The notes under the pieces: generated by a model | The model's database searches: none | Seen by the model: only the letters and a program-made list of their open reading frames with translations | Told to the model about the DNA's origin: nothing | In this document: positions 57,326-64,000 of the stretch, one piece after another | Layout of the letters: every line of letters begins with the position of its first letter | How positions within the stretch are numbered: position 1 is the stretch's first letter | Made by a program: the position numbers and the translations under genes | NCBI GenBank assembly: GCA_947258435.1 | Contig: CAMYID010000017.1 | Location: 44,885 to 108,884 of the forward strand | Direction: 5' to 3' | Length of the DNA: 64,000 bases | Source: an uncultured Alphaproteobacteria bacterium | GTDB lineage: Bacteria > Pseudomonadota > Alphaproteobacteria > UBA11222

Positions 57326-57883
57326 CTAATCCGCCAGCGGAAAATTGAAACCCCTGAGCAGCGCGCGCGCCTCATCGTCGGTTTTCGCCGTTGTGCAAAT
57401 CACGACATCAAGCCCCCAGAACGTATCGACCTTGTCGTAATCGATCTCGGGAAACACGATATGTTCCTTCAGCCCCATGGCGTAGTTGCCGTTGCCGTCA
57501 AAGCTTTTCGCATTCAAGCCGCGAAAATCGCGCACTCGCGGCAATGCCACATTCACCAACCGGTCGATAAACTCGTACATCCGCGCCTGGCGCAGGGTTA
57601 CCTTGACACCGATCGGCATGCCTTCGCGCAACTTGAAACCGGCAATCGACTTTTTTGCCCGGGTGACCACCGCGCGCTGACCGGAAATCAGGCTCAGCTC
57701 GTCAAGCGCCACCTGAATTTTCTTGGAATCCTGCACCGCGGCACCGACTCCCATATTCAGGACCACCTTGTCCAGACGCGGGATCTGCATCGGATTGGTA
57801 TAGCTGAATTCATTCAACAGGCTATCGCGGATCACCGCGTCGTAATGACCCTTCAGCCTTGGAGTATAGGCCGTATCAGACAT
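57326..57883 (-). CDS. rplE: 50S ribosomal protein L5
   Basis: 185 aa 5S-rRNA-binding protein: [50 protein letters not shown] and the end [15 protein letters not shown]. The start overlaps the rplX 3' end by 8 nt. Confidence 0.98.
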   Translation of the reverse strand: MSDTAYTPRLKGHYDAVIRDSLLNEFSYTNPMQIPRLDKVVLNMGVGAAVQDSKKIQVALDELSLISGQRAVVTRAKKSIAGFKLREGMPIGVKVTLRQARMYEFIDRLVNVALPRVRDFRGLNAKSFDGNGNYAMGLKEHIVFPEIDYDKVDTFWGLDVVICTTAKTDDEARALLRGFNFPLAD

Positions 57884-58199
57884 CGATTACTTCTCCTGAT
57901 GCTTTTGCGAACCGGACCTTGCGCCCATCCTCGAGCGTACGATATCCGATCCGGGTCGCTTCCCCTGATTTCGGGTCCACGATCGCCAAATTCGATAGAT
58001 GAACAGACGCCTCCTTGACAACGATGCCGCCCGCCGAATTCGCGCTCGGCCGGGTATGCCGCTTCACCTGATTGACGCCCTGAACGATAGCGCGGCTTTC
58101 CGAAGGCAGCACCTTGAGCACTTCGCCCTGCTTACCTTTATCGCGCCCGGTCAGCACAATGACCTTGTCGCCCTTTTTGATTTTACTCTTCGCCGCCAT
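57876..58199 (-). CDS. rplX: 50S ribosomal protein L24
   Basis: 107 aa: [27 protein letters not shown] (KOW motif), [11 protein letters not shown] and [18 protein letters not shown] 58199 is preferred over GTG 58202, since GGAGGTG lies 7 nt upstream; it shares one base with the rplN stop. Confidence 0.97.
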   Translation of the reverse strand: MAAKSKIKKGDKVIVLTGRDKGKQGEVLKVLPSESRAIVQGVNQVKRHTRPSANSAGGIVVKEASVHLSNLAIVDPKSGEATRIGYRTLEDGRKVRFAKASGEVIDV

Positions 58200-58567
58200 C
58201 ACAACACCTCCGGCGCAAGCGAAATAATCTTCATATGATTCTTTCCGCGCAATTCACGGACAACCGGGCCAAAAATACGCGTGCCGATCGGTTCCCCCTG
58301 ATTATTGATCAGGACAGCCGCATTGCGGTCAAACCGGATCGCACTGCCGTCGGGCCGCTGAATATCCTTGGCCGTCCGCACGACAACCGCCTTCAGCACA
58401 TCACCGCGCTTCACACGGCCGCGCGGGATCGCTTCCTTAACGCTGACGACGATGATGTCGCCAACGCTGGCATATCGCCGCTTTGACCCGCCCAGCACTT
58501 TGATGCACTGCACCTGCCGGGCTCCGGAGTTGTCGGCCACATCGAGCCTTGTTTGCATCTGGATCAT
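58199..58567 (-). CDS. rplN: 50S ribosomal protein L14
   Basis: 122 aa: [50 protein letters not shown] and [28 protein letters not shown], the complete OB-type fold. Confidence 0.98.
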   Translation of the reverse strand: MIQMQTRLDVADNSGARQVQCIKVLGGSKRRYASVGDIIVVSVKEAIPRGRVKRGDVLKAVVVRTAKDIQRPDGSAIRFDRNAAVLINNQGEPIGTRIFGPVVRELRGKNHMKIISLAPEVL

Positions 58568-58647
58568 TGTCGGATCCTATCCACCGAATTAAACGCCATG
58601 CCGCGACTATCGCGACCAAATCCTATCTGTCGGAAACCGCGGGGCCG

Positions 58648-58884
58648 CTAGGCACCTTCCGCGATGACTTCCCATACTTTCTTCTTGGACACCGGACTGC
58701 ATTCGCGGATCCGCACCGTGTCACCTTCCGAGAAGCTGTTTTCAGGATCATGCGCATGATATTTTTTCGACCGCCTGACGGTCTTCTTCATCACCGGATC
58801 CGAAAACCGCCGCTCAACGCGGACGACCACCGTCTTGTCCGCCTTGTCACTAACCACTACGCCTTGCAGAATACGCTTGGGCAT
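58648..58884 (-). CDS. rpsQ: 30S ribosomal protein S17
   Basis: 78 aa: [71 protein letters not shown], a standard S17. Starts 3 bp after rpmC. Confidence 0.98.
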   Translation of the reverse strand: MPKRILQGVVVSDKADKTVVVRVERRFSDPVMKKTVRRSKKYHAHDPENSFSEGDTVRIRECSPVSKKKVWEVIAEGA

Positions 58885-58886
58885 CT

Positions 58887-59102
58887 TTAACCCTCCGCCC
58901 CTTGCGAGGCGTCCGCCGCCGCGCGCTCATTCAAAATCGTCTTCATCCGCGCAATATCGCGCCGGACATGGCGCATCCGCGCCGTCCCCTCCAACTGGCC
59001 AGTAGCCATCTGGAAACGCAGATTGAACTGCTCCTTCTTGAGCTTCAGGATCTCATCCTGCAGCTCGTCAGACGATTTGTCTCTCAACTCAGCGGCCTTC
59101 AT
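58887..59102 (-). CDS. rpmC: 50S ribosomal protein L29
   Basis: 71 aa two-helix protein: [60 protein letters not shown] 59102 is preferred over GTG 59111 because AAGGTGG is correctly spaced from the ATG. A short Ala/Glu tail follows the core. Confidence 0.96.
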   Translation of the reverse strand: MKAAELRDKSSDELQDEILKLKKEQFNLRFQMATGQLEGTARMRHVRRDIARMKTILNERAAADASQGAEG

Positions 59103-59113
59103 TGGTTCCACCT

Positions 59114-59524
59114 TTACAACATACGGCTGACGACACGCGTCTTGATGGGCAATTTCATCGCCCCCAGACGCAGCGCTTCCAGAGCAATCGGCTCCGGCAC
59201 ACCATCGATCTCAAACATGATCCGGCCCGGTTTCACCCGCGCGACCCAGAATTCGGGCGACCCCTTACCTTTACCCATACGTACTTCGGTCGGTTTCTGG
59301 CTGACCGGCACATCGGGGAAAACACGAATCCAAACGCGCCCTGCCCGCTTCATGTGACGGGTAATCGCACGCCGCGCCGCCTCGATCTGCCGTGCGGTGA
59401 TCCGCTCCGGCTCGACGGCTTTCAGGCCATAAGCGCCGAAGTTCAGCGTGTAGCCACCCTTGGCAACACCGTGAATACGGCCCTTATGCGCTTTCCGGAA
59501 TTTTGTCTTCTTTGGTTGCAGCAT
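59114..59524 (-). CDS. rplP: 50S ribosomal protein L16
   Basis: 136 aa: [82 protein letters not shown]. Contacts tRNA near the peptidyl-transferase centre. Confidence 0.98.
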   Translation of the reverse strand: MLQPKKTKFRKAHKGRIHGVAKGGYTLNFGAYGLKAVEPERITARQIEAARRAITRHMKRAGRVWIRVFPDVPVSQKPTEVRMGKGKGSPEFWVARVKPGRIMFEIDGVPEPIALEALRLGAMKLPIKTRVVSRML

Positions 59525-59540
59525 CGTATCAGCTCTTTAT

Positions 59541-60257
59541 TCACGTCCTGCGCGGGGCGCCCGGCCGTGCCGGACGATTTCCCGCTTCCTGCGCCGCATT
59601 GAGCCGCGCATCCTGGGCCATCGGATCATGTTCCATGATCTCGCCTTTAAACACCCAGACTTTCACACCGCATGTGCCATAGGCGGTATGCGCAGTCGAG
59701 GTGCCATAATCGATATCGGCGCGCAGCGTATGCAGCGGGACGCGCCCCTCGTGATACCATTCGGTACGGGCAATTTCAGCGCCGCCCAGCCGGCCACCGC
59801 AATTCACGCGAATACCCAGCGCACCCAGACGCATGGCGGACTGAACCGCACGCTTCATCGCCCGGCGGAACGCCACCCGACGCTCCAGCTGCTGCGCGAT
59901 ATTTTCGGCGATCAACTGCGCATCGATTTCGGGCTTACGGATCTCGACGATATTAAGATGCACCTCACTGTCGGTCAGCGCGGATACTTCCTTACGCAGC
60001 TTCTCGATATCAGCACCCTTCTTGCCGATCACCACACCCGGCCGCGCCGAATAAATCGTCACCCGACATTTCTTGTGCGGCCGTTCGATATGCACGCGCG
60101 AAACGCCTGCCTGCTTGAGCCGCTTCATTATCAGATCACGGATCTTCACATCTTCATGCAGCAGGCTGCCATAGGATTCACCTTCAGCGTACCACCGGGA
60201 ATCCCAGGTACGATTCACGCCAACGCGCAGGCCAATCGGGTTTACTTTCTGCCCCAT
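59541..60257 (-). CDS. rpsC: 30S ribosomal protein S3
   Basis: 238 aa with a KH domain ([18 protein letters not shown]) and the C-terminal [34 protein letters not shown]. Its ATG shares one base with the rplV stop (TAATG). Confidence 0.98.
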   Translation of the reverse strand: MGQKVNPIGLRVGVNRTWDSRWYAEGESYGSLLHEDVKIRDLIMKRLKQAGVSRVHIERPHKKCRVTIYSARPGVVIGKKGADIEKLRKEVSALTDSEVHLNIVEIRKPEIDAQLIAENIAQQLERRVAFRRAMKRAVQSAMRLGALGIRVNCGGRLGGAEIARTEWYHEGRVPLHTLRADIDYGTSTAHTAYGTCGVKVWVFKGEIMEHDPMAQDARLNAAQEAGNRPARPGAPRRT

Positions 60258-60637
60258 TAGGCGTTCTCCTCGCCTTCGCGCACAACAATTGTCAGATTGC
60301 TGAACGGCTTCATGATTTTACCTACCCGGCCTCTTGCACGCGCACGAAACCGCTTCATCACCAGCGCCTTGCCGACATAGGCTTCCTTGACATAGAGCGA
60401 GTCCATATCGAGACCGTGATTGTTTTCCGCATTCGCAATCGCCGACTCCAGAACCTTCTTCACATCATTAGCGATCCGGCGACGCGAGAATGACAATTCC
60501 GCCAGCGCCTTTTCGACATGCAGACCGCGGATATTGGTCGCGACCAGATTCAGTTTCTGCGGGCTTACACGGATCATCCGGCCAACGGCCTTGGCTTCAT
60601 TATCCGGTAACGCACGCGCTTGTGCATTCTTACCCAT
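60257..60637 (-). CDS. rplV: 50S ribosomal protein L22
   Basis: 126 aa: [55 protein letters not shown] and the conserved tunnel loop [23 protein letters not shown]. Confidence 0.98.
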   Translation of the reverse strand: MGKNAQARALPDNEAKAVGRMIRVSPQKLNLVATNIRGLHVEKALAELSFSRRRIANDVKKVLESAIANAENNHGLDMDSLYVKEAYVGKALVMKRFRARARGRVGKIMKPFSNLTIVVREGEENA

Positions 60638-60640
60638 CGC

Positions 60641-60919
60641 CTAGCGCCTCTTTGCCTTCTTGTCCGCAGTGTGACCGTAATAGGTGCGGCTTGGCGAAAA
60701 CTCGCCGAATTTGTGCCCCACCATATCTTCGGTCACCAATACGGGGATGAACTTCTGGCCATTGTAAACGGCGAATGTCAGACCCACGAATTGCGGCAGA
60801 ATCGTCGATCGCCGCGACCAGATCCTGATCACTTCCCGCCGGCTCGACTCGCGAGCCTTTTCGGCTTTCTTCAACAAATACCCGTCGACAAACGGGCCTT
60901 TCCAAACGGAACGTGTCAC
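60641..60919 (-). CDS. rpsS: 30S ribosomal protein S19
   Basis: 92 aa: [73 protein letters not shown] 3-bp gap to rplV and to rplB. Confidence 0.98.
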   Translation of the reverse strand: MTRSVWKGPFVDGYLLKKAEKARESSRREVIRIWSRRSTILPQFVGLTFAVYNGQKFIPVLVTEDMVGHKFGEFSPSRTYYGHTADKKAKRR

Positions 60920-60922
60920 GGC

Positions 60923-61762
60923 TTAGCGCCTCTTCTTTTTCAAATGACGACTGCGCAGAATAAATTTGTCTGTCGCCTTATTGGAACGGGTGCGTTTACC
61001 TTTGGTCGGCTGACCCCAGGGGCTGACCGGATGCCGGCCGCCCGACGTCCGTCCTTCACCACCGCCATGGGGGTGATCGACCGGGTTCATCGCAACACCG
61101 CGCACAACCGGCCGACGCCCTTGCCAGCGACGGCGCCCCGCCTTGCCCATATTCTGGTTCGAATTATCCGCATTCGACACCGCGCCAACCGTTGCCATGC
61201 AGCTGGCCAGAACCAGTCGCTGCTCACCCGATGACAGACGCACCTGCGCATAACCGCCATCACGGCCGATCAGCTGTGCATAGGTGCCCGCAGAGCGGGC
61301 AATCTGGCCGCCTTTACCGGGCTTCAGCTCGATATTGTGGATAATCGTACCGACGGGGATATTGGCCAGCGGCATCGCATTACCAGGCTTAACATCCACG
61401 CGATGACCCGAAATCACCCGATCGCCTTCCGCGAGCCGCTGCGGCGCAAGGATGTAGGCCAGCTCCCCATCCTCATACTTCACCAGCGCAATAAATGCAG
61501 TCCGGTTGGGATCATATTCCAGCCGCTCCACCACACCGGCGACATCAAACTTATTCCGCTTGAAATCGACCTTGCGGTAGCTCCGCTTATGGCCGCCGCC
61601 ACGATGATATGCGGTGATACGCCCCTGATTGTTGCGGCCACCACTTTTGCTCAACCCTTCGGTCAGCGACTTGACGGGCTTGCCTTTCCAGAGCCCGTCC
61701 CGTCTCACCAGAACCAGACCGCGCTGGCCCGGCGTCGAGGGTTTATAAGATTTAAGCGCCAT
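60923..61762 (-). CDS. rplB: 50S ribosomal protein L2
   Basis: 279 aa: [45 protein letters not shown], and the C-terminal [39 protein letters not shown] with the His needed for peptidyl transfer assembly. Confidence 0.98.
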   Translation of the reverse strand: MALKSYKPSTPGQRGLVLVRRDGLWKGKPVKSLTEGLSKSGGRNNQGRITAYHRGGGHKRSYRKVDFKRNKFDVAGVVERLEYDPNRTAFIALVKYEDGELAYILAPQRLAEGDRVISGHRVDVKPGNAMPLANIPVGTIIHNIELKPGKGGQIARSAGTYAQLIGRDGGYAQVRLSSGEQRLVLASCMATVGAVSNADNSNQNMGKAGRRRWQGRRPVVRGVAMNPVDHPHGGGEGRTSGGRHPVSPWGQPTKGKRTRSNKATDKFILRSRHLKKKRR

Positions 61763-61782
61763 GAGCTTTCCCTGTCCCTTTC

Positions 61783-62076
61783 CTAAAGGCCAGTTGTCAC
61801 GTCGATTGCCTGACCTTCAGCCAACCGCACGATCGCTTTTTTGTAGTCGCTCCGCTTGCCCAAATGGCCGCGAAACCGCTTTACCTTGCCTTTTTGCTGC
61901 AACGTATTCACACCTTCGACTTTCACATCGAACAATGTTTCAACCGCTTTCTTGATCTCCGGTTTTGTCGCATCGCGCGCGACACGGAAAGTCACCTGAT
62001 TATGTTCGGAACCAAGCGTCGCCTTCTCGGTGATGACCGGGCTCAAGATAATATCGTAGATCCGCTCCCGATTCAT
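61783..62076 (-). CDS. rplW: 50S ribosomal protein L23
   Basis: 97 aa: [56 protein letters not shown] 62076 overlaps the rplD stop by 4 nt (ATGA); the frame is open further upstream to 62133 but without family similarity. Confidence 0.97.
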   Translation of the reverse strand: MNRERIYDIILSPVITEKATLGSEHNQVTFRVARDATKPEIKKAVETLFDVKVEGVNTLQQKGKVKRFRGHLGKRSDYKKAIVRLAEGQAIDVTTGL

Positions 62077-62693
62077 GACAGCCGTCCTTCCAGTTGCGCG
62101 ACCGCCGCCTTCGTCAGCACAAGCTTGTCGCAACGCAGAATGTCATAAACATTCGCCGCCTGACTTGGCAGCACATCGACATAGGGCAGGTTCCGCGCGG
62201 CCTGCGCCAGATTTCCGTCAACCTCGTTACCGTCGATGAACAAGGCCCGCTCTATGCCGAGCTTTTCCAGCGCCGCGCGCAATGCCTTTGTCTTGCCATC
62301 CTCAAGCTTTGCATCCTCAAGAATGATCAGCTGCTGCTCCCTGGCTTTCGCTGACAGCGCATGCCGCAACCCCATCCGCCGCACTTTCTTGGGCAGTTGC
62401 GTCTCATGGCTGCGGGGTACCGGACCATGCGCAACGCCGCCACCGCGGAAGATATTCGCCGACCGCGCGCCATGCCGGGCGCCGCCGCTCCCTTTCTGAC
62501 GCCCGAACTTCTTGGTCGTCATCCTGATTTCGCTGCGCAACTTCACCTTGTGAGTGCCGGCACGCCGCTTGTTCTGCTGCCAAACAACATTGCGATGCAG
62601 AATATCCGCCCGCGGCTCGACACCGAAAATCGCATCCGCGAGGTCCAGTTCCCCCGCATCGCTCGCATCAAGCCGTTTCACTTGCGCTTTCAT
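62073..62693 (-). CDS. rplD: 50S ribosomal protein L4
   Basis: 206 aa: [31 protein letters not shown] is the tunnel loop, then [28 protein letters not shown]. In E. coli L4 controls the S10 operon; not testable here. Overlaps rplC and rplW by 4 nt each. Confidence 0.98.
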   Translation of the reverse strand: MKAQVKRLDASDAGELDLADAIFGVEPRADILHRNVVWQQNKRRAGTHKVKLRSEIRMTTKKFGRQKGSGGARHGARSANIFRGGGVAHGPVPRSHETQLPKKVRRMGLRHALSAKAREQQLIILEDAKLEDGKTKALRAALEKLGIERALFIDGNEVDGNLAQAARNLPYVDVLPSQAANVYDILRCDKLVLTKAAVAQLEGRLS

Positions 62694-63475
62694 GCGTCTT
62701 CACCCTTCTCCTCGGCTGCCTGCTCCGCAGTCTGATCCGTCACAGTTTCGGCCACCGCTGCCTCTGCATCTTCGGCTGCCGGGTCGCCGCCAACATCATT
62801 GGCAACCTGGATCGATGCCGGGAACGGTGCATCCTGCGGAACCGCCTTCTTCACGGCATCGCGCACCAGAACCCATCCGCCTTTCGAACCGGGCACGGCC
62901 CCTTTGACAAGCAGCAGTCCGCGCTCGACATCGGTTGCGACAATTTCCAGATTCTGCGTCGTGACCCGCGCGGCTCCCATATGGCCGGCCATCTTCTTTC
63001 CCTTGAAGACACGACCCGGGTCCTGACACTGACCGGTCGAACCATGCGAACGGTGAGAAATCGACACGCCGTGACTGGCCCGCAGACCACCGAAATTGTG
63101 CCGTTTCATCGCGCCGGCAAAGCCTTTACCGATGCTCGTCCCGGACACATCCACATGCTGCCCGACGATAAAATGATCCGCCTTCAGCGTCGCCCCGACA
63201 TCGAGCACCGCATCCGCAGAAACGCGGAATTCCGCCAGCTTCCGCTTGGGCTCGACCGAAGCGACCGCAAAATGCCCCCGCATGGGACGGGTCACATTTT
63301 TCAGTTTAGCGGCGCCACAACCAAGCTGCACGGCATTATAACCGTGACTTTCCTCGGTCCGCCGCGCAACGACTTGACATCCATCCATCTTCAGAACGGT
63401 CACAGGCACATGCCGACCGTCATCCTTGAAGACGCGGGTCATGCCGAGTTTTTGGGCAATTACACCGGAACGCAT
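62690..63475 (-). CDS. rplC: 50S ribosomal protein L3 with acidic C-terminal extension
   Basis: 261 aa: [67 protein letters not shown]. The core ends near residue 210; the last 45 or so residues are Ala/Glu/Asp-rich ([29 protein letters not shown]), longer than in E. coli (209 aa). ATG 63475 is chosen; a TTG at 63490 would overlap rpsJ. Confidence 0.96.
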   Translation of the reverse strand: MRSGVIAQKLGMTRVFKDDGRHVPVTVLKMDGCQVVARRTEESHGYNAVQLGCGAAKLKNVTRPMRGHFAVASVEPKRKLAEFRVSADAVLDVGATLKADHFIVGQHVDVSGTSIGKGFAGAMKRHNFGGLRASHGVSISHRSHGSTGQCQDPGRVFKGKKMAGHMGAARVTTQNLEIVATDVERGLLLVKGAVPGSKGGWVLVRDAVKKAVPQDAPFPASIQVANDVGGDPAAEDAEAAVAETVTDQTAEQAAEEKGEDA

Positions 63476-63486
63476 CTCTTCACCCG

Positions 63487-63795
63487 TCAAAGCTTAATTT
63501 CCACGTCAACGCCGGCAGCCAGATCAAGCTTCATCAGCGCATCCACGGTCTGTGGCGTCGGATCGACGATATCAAGCAGACGCTTATGCGTCCGCATCTC
63601 GAACTGTTCGCGGCTTTTCTTATCGATATGCGGCGACCGCAGCACGGTAAATTTCTCGATCCTGGTCGGCAGGGGGATCGGGCCGCGCACTGTCGCGCCG
63701 GTCCGTTTCGCCGTATTGACGATCTCCCGTGTCGACTGATCGAGCACACGATGCTCGAACGCCTTTAGCCGGATACGGATATTCTGGTTTTGCAT
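63487..63795 (-). CDS. rpsJ: 30S ribosomal protein S10
   Basis: 102 aa: [76 protein letters not shown]. Also the NusE transcription factor. First gene of the S10 cluster, 79 bp after tuf. Confidence 0.98.
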   Translation of the reverse strand: MQNQNIRIRLKAFEHRVLDQSTREIVNTAKRTGATVRGPIPLPTRIEKFTVLRSPHIDKKSREQFEMRTHKRLLDIVDPTPQTVDALMKLDLAAGVDVEIKL

Positions 63796-63831
63796 GCTGT
63801 ACGCCTGCCCCTAATAGGTCCGAAGTCTAGA

Positions 63832-63857
63832 AAGCGCCGGCAGACAGGCCGACGCTT
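63832..63857 (-). terminator. Hairpin between tuf and rpsJ
   Basis: Minus-strand stem AAGCGTCGGC/GCCGGCGCTT (10 bp, one T-G; 6-nt loop) followed by UUCUAGAC. The U run is short, so it could be a weak terminator or attenuator, or an RNA-processing signal separating tuf from the S10 cluster. Confidence 0.35.
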
Positions 63858-63874
63858 CGGTAATAACGTTATCC

Positions 63875-64000
63875 TTATTCGACGATGGCGGAGACGACGC
63901 CGGCGCCGACGGTGCGACCGCCTTCGCGGATCGCAAAGCGCAGCCCCTCATCCATCGCGATCGGCACGATCAGCTCAACATCCATCGCGACATTGTCACC
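63875..64000 (-). CDS. tuf: Elongation factor Tu, C-terminal end (5' part off the window)
   Basis: The last 41 residues are visible and match the EF-Tu C-terminus: [20 protein letters not shown], then [21 protein letters not shown] and TAA. The frame continues beyond base 64000. tuf immediately before rpsJ is the usual str-S10 order. Confidence 0.97.
   Translation of the reverse strand, partial: GDNVAMDVELIVPIAMDEGLRFAIREGGRTVGAGVVSAIVE

Overview
The window is a gene-dense stretch of an alphaproteobacterial chromosome with medium-high GC content. Nearly all of it is housekeeping. The assignment rests on four things: a two-piece (circularly permuted) tmRNA gene, the gene orders HDAC-xseB-ispA-dxs and thyA-folA...hflK-hflC-DUF2065-degP, the short 192-residue adenylate kinase inside the ribosomal operon, and an ATP12-type assembly factor. 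The layout resembles Rhodospirillales/Sneathiella-like groups, but I cannot fix the order or genus from sequence alone. There is no rRNA operon, tRNA, insertion sequence, prophage or CRISPR array.

Left part, 1-12,940, almost all on the minus strand. A truncated CurA-type oxidoreductase and a TrmA/RlmD-family RNA methyltransferase are followed by the isoprenoid genes dxs and ispA with xseB. Next come a histone-deacetylase-family hydrolase, a complete LivHMGF-type ABC permease/ATPase set without a binding protein, and a tight methylthioadenosine salvage cluster (mtnP-apt-mtnA-class II aldolase). The aldolase in place of mtnB/C/D points to the DHAP-shunt version of methylthioribose salvage.

13,000-29,820. 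A DUF3108 protein, meaB, a lone fabD, xth with an EthD-domain gene, the branched-chain amino acid operon ilvB-ilvN-ilvC (clear terminator; possible leader), miaA, serB, and the membrane quality-control cluster hflK-hflC-DUF2065-degP. An Mrp-type Fe-S carrier gene separates hflK from folA-thyA.

29,870-34,100. Two-piece ssrA directly followed by sspB, whose product delivers ssrA-tagged proteins to ClpXP; then a nitronate monooxygenase-like gene, fumC, a ribbon-helix-helix gene and a CBS-domain gene.

34,300-46,700. A metallo-beta-lactamase-fold hydrolase; a more AT-rich spacer and manC; nnrU; a lone fliN divergent from lipB; a bactofilin-like membrane protein; propionyl-CoA carboxylase (pccB-pccA), which feeds the methylmalonyl-CoA route served by MeaB; then an ATP12 factor, a HAD phosphatase, an RluA-family synthase and crcB.

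46,700-64,000. rarA, a second Do/DegQ-type protease, and then the S10-spc-alpha ribosomal superoperon read right to left (tuf, rpsJ, rplC ... secY, adk, rpsM, rpsK, rpoA, rplQ). An internal near-consensus promoter sits between adk and rpsM, and a terminator follows rplQ. tuf is cut by the right edge.

Many neighbours overlap by 4 nt (ATGA/GTGA), showing translational coupling. I found no convincing wholly new system. The items most worth checking are the methylthioribose-salvage/transporter neighbourhood, the ssrA-sspB pair, the rpsM promoter/leader, the fliN-lipB divergent start and the bactofilin-like membrane protein.
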